A program made the translations under genes and the position numbers. From Brachycybe producta (lineage: Eukaryota; Arthropoda; Diplopoda; Playtdesmida; Andrognathidae), in the NCBI GenBank assembly GCA_036925085.1, contig JAUPFP010000006.1, positions 7,879,325-7,943,324 of the forward strand: a stretch of 64,000 bases of DNA. Direction: 5' to 3'. The notes under the pieces were generated by a model. The model did not search any database and had not been told where the DNA came from. It saw nothing but the letters and a program-made list of their open reading frames with translations. Positions within the stretch are counted from its first letter, which is position 1. Each line of letters starts with the position of its first letter. Below, piece by piece: positions 12,655 to 25,252 of this stretch.

Positions 12655-13935
12655 AGAAAAAATGAGAGCAACAATCACTTTTGAACATTATATAGAAAAA
12701 TCAATGAGTACTGAGATATCTTGCTGGCCTCTCTAGACATTATTATCTCTTGGCTAAATTCCATTTCATGTTTTTACCATCTGAATATGGTTTAATTATA
12801 CTCAAATATTTTATTGAATTTGGAAATCTTCATAATCCTGTATTCAGTTTATTCAGTTTTTAAGTGCAAAAAAAAATTAAAATATCTCAACCCTTGTCTA
12901 TCTGTCTGTTTCTAGAACGCTGGCATTATTACATTTCACATGTAGCCCGCCTACTATATTATATTCATCATATGTATTCATTCATATGTTACTGTCAATC
13001 TGCCGATTTCCTAGGCAATCTACAAAACAACCAACCTGCTAGTGGATTCAACGCCTAAAATGTATTGAAATGTATTAGCCTAGGCAATCTGCAGACTGAC
13101 TGATTCCACAGATTGATAGTAACACATATATTACATGTATGTTTATTTTCGTATCTTTTAAAACTTTTTATTGCAGCTTGAAATTATCAATTAATAATGT
13201 TCATACTTTACTCCAAGTTAATTAAAATATAATTTTTTAATTAAAATGTGATAAAACATTTATAAGAACATGAAAAAATGGCCCAAGCCTCATCTAGATT
13301 TCAGCACAATTTCAAATTTGTTCTTTCTATAGTCATTTGACGAAAAAAAGCTGAGATGAAAAATTGCTTATATGTATAGCAACTACGGTATGTTCACCTT
13401 TAAACCTTAGAAATTGTGCTATTTTCCTTCCATTTTTTGGGGGGTTATTTCTATCATATAATTCAAAGCACATGCTTCCCTAACTGAAATTGGTCAGCAA
13501 CTGCAACAACGATCAGATTTAATTAAACGGTTATTTACAGAACGTAATTACTCGTATTTAGTATACGATACAAGACAAATGGCAACAGCAATGCAAACTA
13601 CAACATCGTTTCTTATAAGTAGGGTGTGGCACTTGCAACATGTCCATAGCGACATTTTTAACTGCTTTTGCAACATTTTTTAACCTGTAGACAACATTTT
13701 TGTTGTCAATGTCATGCTGCAAACAACATGTATAAAACTTGTGATTCTAAGTGGAAACGTACCTTGTAAAAAAACGTCAAAATATCTATTAAAATATTTA
13801 AGCAGTTATATAGTAACCTTTCAAATAGTACAACAGATTCTTAGACACACACATACATTAGAATAATAAATCGATAAATCATCAACAAATACTAAAAATA
13901 AATTCAGCCTGCGTCATCAATAAATTAATAATTAA
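12655..13935. other. Noncoding interval
   Basis: AATGTATTGAAATGTATT and a CTAGGCAATCTGC pair (13011, 13081) form small direct repeats. Otherwise nothing recognised. Confidence 0.35.
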
Positions 13936-14452
13936 CTAGTGGGGTAACCCGTCATAAATGACGGGAGCAAAATTCACAGGCAATTGTGCCCAGCATTAGA
14001 ATTTCTTTTCCTCCGCCCTTTTATGACGTCAGACCAAGTAACAAACCAATTAGAAATTGATGACGTTCATAAAAGGGCTAAGCAAAAGAAATTCTAATGA
14101 TGGGCACAATTGTCTGTGATAAATTCTAGTTTAATTTTGCTACTATTATCCCCTCCCCTTTTTTATATTTGAAAGTTTTGAGAGTTTTTCATTTTCTCTG
14201 GTGTGCACATGCGCGTCGTTTGTTCCTTTTTTACTCCTTTCATTTCAATTTTAGTTTCCCCTCCCCCTTTTTCCCCCTCCACGTTTCTCTCTCTCCCCTC
14301 CCTTTTCCAACCTTTTCCCCCCTCTCCAATTTAATATCAAGGGGTTCTTGGATGGGGAGAGCGCAACATAGTGTTGACCTTGAGAAAAAAAAGCGGTTCA
14401 TTAAAAGTTATATATACATACAGAGAAACAAAGATAGACGGGGCTATCCCTG

Positions 14453-14460
<8 letters not shown>
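13936..14460 (-). mobile_element. Helitron-like element, 3' end at the left
   Basis: Read on the minus strand, the left end has the hairpin CCCGTCATTTATGACGGG, then eight bases, then CTAG followed by T. That is the layout of a Helitron 3' terminus. The body (GCGCGTCGTTT, C/T-rich tract, TTGGATGGGGAGAGCGCAAC, GTTGACCTTGAGAAAAAA) is shared with 39590-39905. No Rep/helicase coding is seen, so it is non-autonomous. The left TC end was not located. Confidence 0.6.
13980..14118. mobile_element. Diverged palindromic MITE related to family A, nested in a Helitron-like element
   Basis: The arms GCATTAGAATTTCTTTTCCT and its inverse surround CCGCCCTTTTATGACGTCAG and an AACCAATTAGAAATTG core shared with family A. 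It interrupts sequence that is continuous in the related copy at 39590, so it inserted after that element. Confidence 0.65.
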
Positions 14461-14527
<67 letters not shown>

Positions 14528-14530
14528 ATA
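14457..14530. repeat. (TA)n microsatellite
   Basis: About 35 TA units at the end of the Helitron-like homology. They create Tyr-Ile ORFs on both strands. Confidence 0.95.
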
Positions 14531-15328
14531 TATATATAATACGTATTTCTGACCCCGCAAGTACTAAAAGTATTTCAGTGTGTAGAGAAAATTTAAATTT
14601 CAACTGTAATAGCAAGTAAAATAAAAGAAAACTCCTAATTAACCATTTTCTTTCTGAAAATTGTTGAAATAGGCCGTGAATTTATAGAAAAAAATGAAGA
14701 AACAACCATTAGCACTTAGAATTTTGTAAAGATATATATTGCACATACAAAGCACAACCTATTTATGTATATTTTTATATATATACAGCCTATCTATTAC
14801 AGCAAACGTTCTCTAGATAGACAATAATGAATAAGTAAGAAGAAAACCTCACAAACCAAAAATCAAAGTTTGCTTTTAAAAATAAGAAAATGCATTACAA
14901 AAAAAAAAACCCCAAAGGCAACAAAAAAAACTTAATTCATTTCATTTGAAAACATGGATTCTTTTCTTCCTGAACTAAATATAATGGGTGGATGTTTTCT
15001 TAGTAATTATTATGTGATTCCTCGCATTTATCAACAAAAAAATCCTTAACAATTCAAAAAATTCTTTACTCAAAATAAGAATACTCTAAGGTTTATTATA
15101 TAAAAGGTTTTTTGAAAAATCTAAATCTAAAATCTTGTTTCATTTCTCAGTATTTTGTCAAGTGTTTACTTTGAATGAAATAAATTATAAAACTCAAATT
15201 GAAATTTTTTTTTTTTTTAGTTTTAGTCATTACCACCCCCCTCCCCCCACTGGAGTTGAATTGAAATATATTTTCTAGTAAAGTGAATGAAAAATTAACT
15301 GTTCGTGTTGATATTTGATATCTTCTTA

Positions 15329-15637
15329 TACCTAGTACACACACCTGATAATTTAAATGCATTTAAATAATAACCGTGTTCTACAGAGCCCTGTGAAGGG
15401 CAAACAAACAATATGACGAATTCAATTTATTCAGTTAATTAATCTGAAAATATTGAGTTAATACTTAAATATAATAATATATAAACTATTGACAAAATAT
15501 TGATTTAGTATTTCAATTTAAAATATTAATAATAAAAGTCAATTTTTATTTGGTGTTCATGTCCTTAACTGGATTCCGTATAATTCAACTAAAACACATT
15601 TAATTTGAATTCATTTAACTCCTGTGTGTACAAGGTA
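15329..15637 (+). mobile_element. TACCTAGTACACAC MITE family B, copy 1
   Basis: Ends TACCTAGTACACACAC and GTGTGTACAAGGTA with flanking TTA (15326-15328 and 15638-15640). Inner landmarks GTTCTACAGAGCCCTGTGAA and TTCATGTCCTTAACTGGATT. The trinucleotide duplication suggests PIF/Harbinger. No coding capacity. Confidence 0.8.
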
Positions 15638-16355
15638 TTATGAAAACAAAACGGAAATTTGAAAAACAAATGGAAATTTATACAAACGTGTCCTTTAATT
15701 GTTTAATAAATTTAATAACAATTACAAATTAATAAATTTTAAGTTTTTATTAACTAACAAATTATTTAACTTAAGAAAATGTGTAATTTGGTTACATTTA
15801 TCTTTGATATTCCGTATTGCTTCATTGTTAAAAATTCTCCTGTTTCAGAATTTGAATTTATTAAAAAAAATTGATGTTGCCCATTAGTTATTTTAGTGTT
15901 ATTCTTTTGAATTTTTTTTCTCTGACAATTCTAACGATTTGTTTACAGTAAAATATTTTTGCATAAGAATACTATAAAATTTATAAATGATGCAAAAATC
16001 AGAACTTCACAAATCTCTTTCCATGTTTGTTTGTTTTTAAAACAACAAAAAAAACTAACATTAAAAATGTGGTTTCAACTTCTGTTTAATTTCTCGCAAC
16101 AACTCAACATGGATAAAACAGGACTATCAGAAATAATCGGTTCAATAAATAACCGCAATTACAGTCATTTTCAACTGTAATAGAATCCACAACCCCATAC
16201 ACAGAAGAAGAAGAAGAAAAAAAGAGCGAATAAATCAGCATTCATTCAAACAAAACCTGCTTTAATAAAAAAAAAAACCTCACAGAGAATCCATATAATT
16301 CTTCCTCAATATAATAAATACGCTTGCCACACATAAAACCAAAACCCATCCTCGT

Positions 16356-17278
16356 TTAAGAGCCTAGATACAGCATTTAGTTCAACATTTCTCCGAATGT
16401 AGGCGCTGCGATCGTTGCTGATTGAAAAACGGTTTTTTAACGTTTTTTCTCTCCGGTTCGAAGTCACATAATAATTAATAGAAAAATAATTTCGCGTGCT
16501 TATCTTATAAAAAGAAAACATGGTGAAGCCAATAGATTAATGTACGTGCTAATTTTTGTGTGATTGTTCTAAGTCGTTTTAATGGGAGTTCTTCAAATGT
16601 TTGGGTGACGGTTTTTTGGTCCTATGGGAATTAACATGGAGTTAAAAAAAACGTAAGATTTTAAATGTTATTTAAAAATAGAAAGCCCTTTTAAAATTTA
16701 GAAAAAGGAATAATCCTGAAGGCAATAAACACGTGTAAGTACGTGCTAATTTTTTTTTTGGTTGTTCTAAATCATTTTAATGAGAGTTATTCTAACGTTT
16801 GTGGGACAGTGTTTTGCTCCTACGAGACTTAACATGGAGTTAAAAATTGTACGATTTTAAACGTTATTAGAAAATAGAAGGACCTTTTCAAAATTTATAA
16901 AAAGGAAACATCGTTAAGCCAATACATGAAAGTATTTGCTAATTATTTTGTTATTGTTTTAAACCGTTTTAAACCGTTTTAACCAGTTTTTTTCAAATGT
17001 TTGTGGGATGGTTTTTGATCCAATAGGATTTAACATGGGGTTAAAAAACGAACGATTTTGAACCTTGTTTAAAAATAGAAGGACCGTTTCAAAAATTATA
17101 TAAAGTGAGCAATTAAAGAACAATACTTTTTATTGCAATTTGCGCTTTACATAAGTTTAATTGAGCGATTGTGAGGCGATTTCTTGCAAGCTTTAGTGAC
17201 ACCATATAAGAACACTCATTTGTCTCGTTGTCGTCTGCTCAAAACAACAAGATGGACGACTTGTATCTAGGCTCTTAA
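16356..17278. mobile_element. TTAAGAGCCTAGATA element, complete, with internal tandem copies
   Basis: Terminal inverted repeats TTAAGAGCCTAGATACA and TGTATCTAGGCTCTTAA. Between about 16510 and 17105 a unit of about 190-200 bp (landmarks ACGTGCTAAT, TCTAAATCGTTTTAA, TTAACATGGAGTTAAAAA, ATAGAAGGACC) occurs three times, with diverged copies. No transposase. Confidence 0.75.
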
Positions 17279-20134
17279 GCCAAATCAAAAAGAAATAAAT
17301 AAAGGAATGGCAACGTTTAATTAATTCTAGTATTGTAGGAAAACACAAAACGATGCTACTTATAAACAAATGGTGGTCTGATAATAAATAATTCTGAACA
17401 AGGCAACAAGTGATTCTTTTTTATTACTGTTACTATCTAGAATAATAATATTATATATCTAACATAGTAACAACACTACACAAAATTCTATACACAAAAA
17501 ACGTGCATAAATACTGAACCTCCAAGCTAATATTAGAAAAAAAGAGTGAAAATTTATTCCTCCCATTATAAAAAAACCAACTGTGACTTCAAAAATTGGG
17601 ATATGAAACTTGACTTACGAACAAATAATTGCATGTTAGTATGTTACAGTAGGCGCCTCATAAACATGGTAATGTTACAACTTTCAAAGAAAAAACATAA
17701 AAAGAGGCGATGTGCTTCTATGACAATAGGCCTATCAGTGACGTCATTCAAGACCTTCGTTGCAAATGAAAGACAGGATTTTTTTTAAGTTGCAACTGAA
17801 ATTTATTTAAAAAAAAAAAACACTTTTTACTTAAACAGAAAAATGTATCGAAGCTGAAGTGTTTCATCACATTAAGAAATCTTTTCTTAATCATTTCACA
17901 ACAATAGAATAAATTAATGACTTCTGATGATGCTATTGTTAATTTATTAATAAGAGTAATGATTTAAATATGTGAAATCATAATTCACTTGCAGATAATT
18001 TATTATACGTTTAGAAAAGAAAAAAAAGCTTCACTAGAAAACGTCTTGGTTTGGTAAAAAAAAAATGGCGTTAACACTCATAAACGCCAAGTTATGAAAT
18101 TTAAAGAAACTTCAAAATTAACAACAATGCATCTATAACCTTTTTTTTCTGCAGCTGTGGTCGAACCACTATGGAGGGTCGTTCACATCAAAATGTCCCA
18201 ATTATGGATATCCATACTTCCAATATTAATATCAGCAATTTAAATATACCGTAGACATTTACAATACGGGGTATTTGCAACTAAATTGTACATATCCATA
18301 TAACTGAATTGTGATTATAGATACATTAACTAGCTTTTGTAACCGGCTTCGCCCGGGTTTTAAACTTTCAGATTAATTAACCTGAAAAAGATCAAAGAAT
18401 ATGGGTGCTAAGACACGGCAACTGTGACAAAAAACCGCACCCCTTTCACAGCCAACCAAAAGAATTCTGCAGCTTTATATACCCTTCTGCAGGTTCCTAC
18501 AATTCCGCACCTCTTCAAAAATACATTATTTATGGTTGGTATGAAATTCCGCAGAGGTGCATTGCCTATCTTAAGGCGTCGAAACTATTTCCCCCATTTC
18601 AGGTTCCTAATCTTTTTAAAATAAAACGGTTTGCCTATTAGCGATGGCCATCGATAGTATCGATATTTGGATGTCACTATTGGATATTGAACCATCAATA
18701 GTGACTTCTTCGATATCACTATCGATGTCAATATCGATATTTAGAATGCGAGGTCCCATCCTTATTACCTATATATGAAGACGCGCACCACGTGTAAAAC
18801 TCAGGAAGGGAATGACGTAGCGAGCTGAAATTAACTTGGAAATACCGCAAAGAATAACCTGTGCAAATTTCATGATGCCAGCCCTCACCGTTCAAAAGCC
18901 GTTGATGTGCAAAGAAATATCGACTTTTATTAATATCGAATCTTACATATCTACAAAACCTAACCATCTAAATGTTTGGCGGATATTATTTTCGATAAGA
19001 ATCTGAAAAAAGAATTAATTTAAAAATGTATATTTGCATAATTGATTAATTCTTACATTTTGTAAAAAGTTGGATTTCAAAGCTTTTTTTAATAATTTTT
19101 TTTTTCAAATATTATGGCATTTATGGTAACAACACTCTTATGTGGACCTATCATCTCCTCTTTAGCCATATTCGTTCAATCTCTTTTATTGTGAAAAAAA
19201 TATCAATATCCATAAGGTTATGAGGTCGCCATAGTTATTACTGATTACAGTTTTGTATTAATTTGATGATTGTTATTTGCCCATTGGTAGAGTAATTGCA
19301 ACGTAAGCCTCTATAGAATATCATATCAGTTTTATAAAAGAATTACATGAGAAGTTAAAAATCCCTTGATACGCTCCCTTCCCCTATTGTATCCATTCGT
19401 CTTAATAGAAGACCCAAGCACCCAATTTTCCAGCAATTTTCATTGTCCAATTGTCCGAGAGAGAGAGAGAGAGAGAAAAAAGGGACATAAAAGTTGAGCT
19501 AACAAAACTCAAACAATGTATATAACAATAGCATAACTGTTATCAATAACATTAAAACTCACCAGATGATTTTTACATAATAAGAAAAGTTTTAAGACAT
19601 TTTTTTTTTGGTTCAGAATTCTCGAGTGGAAAAGACATTGATAAACGATGCCTCTCTTTCTACACCGTACTTATAAGATTAGATTGCAAACAATGGGAAG
19701 AAGAAAAAAAATTCCGAAAACGAATATCTTTTTTTTAAAAAAAAAAAAAGAACATATCATCACTATGAGACGATATGACATCAATCTTAAAATAAGACAA
19801 AACAATACGAACAGCACAGCTTGAAACACACACAAGTTTGACACACACACGTGGGTTTAACATAAAACACGCGCACGAAATTCATTCTGTGGTAGGAGCA
19901 ACATGTCGTAAATGTTTACTAAAATACTAAAATTAGTATGTTAGTTTAAAAATCGATTTTACTTGGTATAGTTAGGTCTTTGTTTTTGTTTCCACGGAAC
20001 ATAAAATTGAAATTCAAAACGTATTTGAAAGTTGCAGAGATCGATCGAGTGGAAGAAGAAGTTATATGATGACATCTTTCAAAATAAACTTTTATGGCAG
20101 TTTGAAATAGAAGAAAATTTGTTTTAATGCCTAA
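17279..20134. other. Noncoding interval with ATCGAT-rich patch
   Basis: At 18640-18745, CGATAGTATCGATATT, ATATCACTATCGATGTC and similar palindromic bits are clustered. A GA tract lies at 19458-19476. No gene recognised. Confidence 0.35.
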
Positions 20135-20395
20135 TACATTGTACACACATACGCAGTTAAATGCATTTAAATATTAAACACGCTCTACAGAGCCCTGTGA
20201 AGGGCAAATGGACAATATGTCGAATTCAATTTATTCAGTTAATAATCTCAAAATAATGAGTTAATACTTAAATATAATAATATAAACTATTAACAAAATA
20301 TTGGTTCAGTATTTCAATTAAAATATTAATAATAAAGTCAATTTTTATTTGGTGTTCCTGTCCTTAACTGGATTCCGTATAAATTCACCTAAACT
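20135..20395 (+). mobile_element. MITE family B, copy 2 (right end lost)
   Basis: It begins TACATTGTACACACA and contains CTACAGAGCCCTGTGAAGG and GTCCTTAACTGGATTCCG. Similarity stops before the right inverted repeat. Confidence 0.75.
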
Positions 20396-21986
20396 GTATA
20401 CGGTTATATACAGGATATAACCGTAAATTGCTTAAAACGTTTATTTTAAAAGATACTGTCATAAAAAATACAACCACTGCATATTCATTTTAGTCTTCGA
20501 TTTTCGAATTTTGCACACTTTAAGCAGTAGAAATATACATGTCAAAGGCTACTAGAAAATAACCTTAAAAATTTAAAAGTGTTTTAGAAAATTGGAAAAT
20601 AAATGAACAAAGTAAAGAAGAAGGTTTTTATCATAAAATATTTAACCTTGGAAATCAACCCAAGTGTTAAACTTTTCAACCTTTGTAGAATTTCTATCTC
20701 AAAATTTAGCACAAAAATTATGAAAAAAAATTGATATTGCCATTAAAAAAAACGTCTATCAATTCTATTCCACTGCTCTTCATTAGCATATTTAGTAATG
20801 ACAACATATAAAAACATCATTTAAAAATAACATAATTCAAAACTTTTTTACTGAATTGAAATGGAATCTAGGAATGTTTAAACATCGAGAAGAGAGAGAA
20901 AGAAAAAATGATCAACCCTTGAAGATTGGACAGACCGCATACTTTAGAAGAAAAAAACAAAAAAAAAACCTTAATACATATAGCTTAATACTCATGCATG
21001 TATGTAGTACAGCTTCAAAGAAAGAATAAGTAGTGTACATTGTACAGTCTTCCATTTTGTGTAGACCAATGTGCTTTTTATTTGATAAATGACAGGAAAA
21101 AGAATCCAACACAGTAGTAATTACTGAACATTCTTTTCTCATGAGGTTCCTTTTTTATTTTCTCTTTCTTTGTGTTGGATGTGCAGAGAGAGAGAGAGCC
21201 CTTACTGTACAGTATACCGCGCCACCACCCTCCCCCCCCCCCCCTTGAAATAATAACTGTAAAAATATGTAGAACAAAAGGTCAAACCAATAACGATAAT
21301 AACGACAATAACAAATTTTATATAATAGTAAATGGTGATAATTAATATAAATAATAATACTGAATATTATTTAATTGTTTTCAATACACGCTTGTATCGA
21401 TTTTCTCTTCAGAAATTAAGTTAAATCAATACTTTATACTGTGTTCAGTCTGGCCTCTTAATACGGTATTCAATATCCATACTCAATGCCGTATGGTGCC
21501 TCATATGGTGGTGATATTCCTTCAATCCTAGAATAGCTAGTGAATTCAATACTGGATTAAGCTGAGTGAACATACCCAACATGCTTTGCAAACAAATTCA
21601 GTTAAGACGCTTCAGTTAGAATCCAACAAAAAACTCAAGATTTAACACATGTCATTGAACCCGAATACAAACATACTGTATGTGGTTTATTTCCACCAGC
21701 ATATCTCCAACAACATATCCTGTAAATCAGAAAGAAAGTTTCCCGTCTACACTCAGTAGTGGCTTCAACTAAGTAATACGGCATTCAATTCTGGTTGCAG
21801 TCTGAATGCAGTATTAGATTTTAAGAAAACCCAAAATTCAAGAATTAAAACTCTCAACGTGAGCTTTAACTTGAACACTTTGAAAATCCTTAGGGTTGGT
21901 TTATACTCCTTTGCTAAGCAGCAAAGCAGTCTGCGAAGCTTCAAAAATGACGTCAGAGCTTTAGGTTTTTGCCATCAACTTTTCAC
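20396..21986. other. Noncoding interval
   Basis: Contains a poly-C run (21230-21244), a short GA run near 21186 and, at 21897-21975, one G+C-richer arm (TGGTTTATACTCCTTTGCTA, GCAGCAAAGCAGTCTGCG) resembling half of an inverted-repeat element. Confidence 0.35.
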
Positions 21987-22241
21987 GTGATAATTTAAAT
22001 GCATTTAAATGCAATAAACGTGTTCTACAGAGAGCCCTGTGTGAAGGGCAAACAAAATATTGAGTTAATACTTAAATATAATATTTAAACCGTTGACAAA
22101 ATATTGATTTTGTATTTCAATTTAAAATTATTAATAATTAAGGTGAATTTTTATTTGGTGTTCATGTCCTTAACTGGATTCCGTATAATTCATCTAAACA
22201 TATTTAATTTGAATTCATTTAATTCATGTGTGTACGAGGTA
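21987..22241 (+). mobile_element. MITE family B, copy 3 (left tip lost)
   Basis: It begins inside the left repeat (GTGATAATTTAAATGC), has a duplicated AGAG in the CTACAGAGAGCCCTGTG motif, and ends TGTGTGTACGAGGTA followed by TTA. Confidence 0.75.
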
Positions 22242-22480
22242 TTAGGAACCCTTCTAAACGTGTTCAACTTCAAGTTGAAGTTCATGTGACCCATGAACGC
22301 AAACCAACTGTAAATCCAATTTTTTGTATAAATTCTACCTAATTTATCTTTCACACAATCCCTTATTTCCTCCCCGATTTCCCCGTCTTTCTCCAATTGT
22401 CTCATCACTCCTTCCCACTCTCCCCTAGAACTCAAATCTGTAGCCGCCATCTTGTTACAGACACTAGCTTTCTAATAATA
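22104..22480 (-). other. Possible fused minus-strand ORF, not called a gene
   Basis: A minus-strand reading at 22190-22450 (DLSSRGEWEGVMRQLEKDGE) is hydrophilic and partly outside the MITE, but it runs into the MITE end. It has no family match and its splice context is unclear. It may be the start of an exon or chance. Confidence 0.12.
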
Positions 22481-23134
22481 TATTCTTACTAAATATAATA
22501 ATCTTCGAAGTTAAATGCCCTTTCTCTGATAATACCCCCTTAATGAATTTCAAAAGCAACCCCTGAACTGTTTCAATTTGAAAGCCACAATACACCAAAA
22601 AAGACGAATAATATAAAAACTAACAAAAGGTCTTTAGAGAAAATTGAAAACAAGTTAAGACAACTACCGCCCTCCAGTGCTAAGATAAACAACTATATAA
22701 AGAAACTTAAAAGAAAAAGTTCTAAAACATAAATAATGCAACCTGTCATACATAAATATATAATGGAAAATTGGACAAAGTTACCAAGTGCACAAATTAA
22801 AATAGGACGCAAACAATAAATCTTCCGCCATAATTATTACGGAGTGGAAAACACTTTCACATAAATAATAGAGTGACCATTCCCCCCTCTCCAAAAATAA
22901 TTGTCCAATAACCAACTTCCAATTAACCTATATAGAGAGAGATACATTTAAATACAGAAATACTGTATTAATAATACTTCCAAATTTTTTTGTCTAAAAT
23001 TTATCATTTTTAGCAAATCATGAATCACAAACTGCAATCATGTAGATCATGAAAAAAAAATAAGTTAACATATTCTGCAATAATAATTAATACCAATAAT
23101 AATTTTAATAATAATAACAATGTTCTGATGTAAG

Positions 23135-23220
23135 TAGATAAGAGACAACGTGATTTTAACCAGATGACCTAACAAAAAAAAGTTAGGCCATCTGGTTTTA
23201 CAACCACAATCTCTTATCTA
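23135..23220. repeat. Hairpin with a short loop
   Basis: The arms TAGATAAGAGA...ACCAGATGACCTAAC and their inverse form a stem of about 38 bp around an A-rich loop of eight bases. Confidence 0.7.
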
Positions 23221-23760
23221 TAATTCTACAACTTTTTTTTTATTTTTAATAATAATATGTAATCAAAACTCTCGTTAGGCTTAAATATTAAATTTTTTTT
23301 AACCTCCCCCCTCCCACACATCATAAGAAATTTAAGAGTTATATTTTTAATAACGTTAAAAACCAATTACTTATAGATTTTTATCATAATAATAGTCATA
23401 TAAGTAAGCCTATATATGTAACAAAATATCTTGTGAAGAAGAAAAAAAAATGCCAAATGTTGCCACCTGTTATGTACCAAAATATATACACAGTGTTTCA
23501 GAAGTTATATTTACAAGCGTTAATTGGTAATAGTTTATAACTTTAAATACCATTTTCATTATAAAAAAAATTAACTAATTACTGTAACCAAAAATAGAAG
23601 TAATTAAAGTTAAACTAGAAAGTGTGTTTTGGGTGTTTCCATATTTAACCACTTAACCAATGAATAAATAATTGTGTCCGTTTCAGTTAAACAATGCTTA
23701 CACATCCTATAAAGGCGTCATTACACGTACTGTTTGTTCGTAGGCAAGATTTCAGATCTA

Positions 23761-24976
23761 TGAGGACATTGAAATAAATAAATTTGACTCGGACTCTTTC
23801 AAAATCTCGACTTACTGTCTCGAGATCTCGACTTACTGTCTCGAGATCTCGACTTACTGTCTCGAGATCTCGACTTACTGGCTCGAGATCTCGACTTACT
23901 GGCTCGAGATCTCGACTTACTGGCTCGAGATCTCGACTTACTGGCTCGAGATCTCGACTTACTGGCTCGAGATCTCGACTTACTGGCTCGAGATCTCGAC
24001 TTACTGGCTCGAGATCTCGACTTACTGGCTCGAGATCTCGACTTACTGGCTCGAGATCTCGACTTACTGGCTCGAGATCTCGACTTACTGGCTCGAGATC
24101 TCGACTTACTGGCTCGAGATCTCGACTTACTGGCTCGAGATCTCGACTTACTGGCTCGAGATCTCGACTTACTGGCTCGAGATCTCGACTTACTATCTCG
24201 AGATCTCGACTTACTGGCTCGAGATCTCGACTTACTATCTCGAGATCTCGACTTACTATCTCGAGATCTCGACTTACTATCTCGAGATCTCGACTTACTA
24301 TCTCGAGATCTCGACTTACTATCTCGAGATCTCGACTTACTGGCTCGACATCTCGACTTACTGGCTCGAGATCTCGACTTACTGGCTCGAGATCTCAACT
24401 TACTGGCTCGAGATCTCGACTTACTGGCTCGAGATCTCGACTTACTGGCTCGAGATCTCGACTTACTATCTCGAGATCTCGACTTACTGGCTCGAGATCT
24501 CGACTTACTGGCTCGAGATCTCGACTTACTGGCTCGAGATCTCGACTTACTGGCTCGAGATCTCGACTTACTGGCTCGAGATCTCGACTTACTATCTCGA
24601 GATCTCGACTTACTGTCTCGAGATCTCGACTTACTATCTCGAGATCTCGACTTACTATCTCGAGATCTCGACTTACTATCTCGAGATCTCGACTTACTAT
24701 CTCGAGATCTCGACTTACTATCTCGAGATCTCGACTTATATTCTAGACTTATGCTTCAAATTACTGTATACATCTGCAGAAGTTAAGTACCTAACCTAAC
24801 CTAACAGTACTTAACTTCTGCAGATGTATACAGTAAATTGAAGCATAAGTCTAGAATATAAGTCGAGATCTCGAGATAGTAAGTCGAGATCTCGAGACAG
24901 TACGTCGAGATCTCGAGATAGTAAGTCGAGATTTTGATAAGAGTCCGAGTCAAATTTATTTATTTCAATGTCCTCA
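23761..24976. repeat. Giant foldback with a 21-bp tandem array in one arm
   Basis: The left arm starts TGAGGACATTGAAATAAATA and continues into about 44 copies of a 21-bp unit (TCGAGATCTCGACTTACTGG plus C) from 23801 to 24736. Variants are ACTGTC, ACTATC and ACTGGC. The right arm is the exact inverse of both edges but holds only about four units (24863-24945). The centre (24737-24862) is another inverted repeat with TCTAGACTTATGCTTCAAAT, ACATCTGCAGAAGTTAAGTA and a CCTAACCTAACCTAAC loop. The 320-codon ORF here is a by-product of the 21-bp period. Confidence 0.9.
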
Positions 24977-25181
24977 ACAGGGCTCCGTAAAAGACAGCAA
25001 ATACCTTGTTTCCACTACAAAAATTAACAGCAGTTAATATTTTTTAATGGAAACAAATGTGGTTACATCAACCATGGTTACATTTCTGGACAGTAGAGTT
25101 AACTGCATTGACACACAATGTGGTTAACCACATTATTGAATAATTTGAATGTTTAAATTTAGCCAACAAACAACATCACAA

Positions 25182-25252
25182 CAAGTCAAAATTTGAGTGC
25201 TCTCCATGCACTGTCCCGTCACAGTGCATGAGAGCACTCAAATTTTGACTTG
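25182..25252. repeat. Near-perfect 32-bp hairpin
   Basis: Arms from CAAGTCAAAATTTGAGTGCT to CATGCACTGT and their inverse differ by one bulged base; the loop is CCCGTC. Length and pairing resemble a small-RNA precursor or a young foldback element. The flanks show no gene. Confidence 0.75.

Noticed and set aside
12460-12678. Leu/Ser-rich ORF
   Set aside because: Translation of a GA microsatellite.
14169-14528. 119-codon ORF and its counterpart at 39612
   Set aside because: The shared words (SWMGR, VDLEKKK) come from the Helitron-like repeat body and the rest is a (TA)n tract.
18640-18745. ATCGAT-rich cluster as a regulatory site
   Set aside because: Short self-complementary words in AT-rich DNA arise easily, and there is no gene nearby to relate it to.
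23784-24746. 320-codon ORF with RSRLTGS repeats
   Set aside because: It is produced by a 21-bp tandem repeat, the opposite strand is open too, and it lies in a foldback element. There is no independent coding sign.
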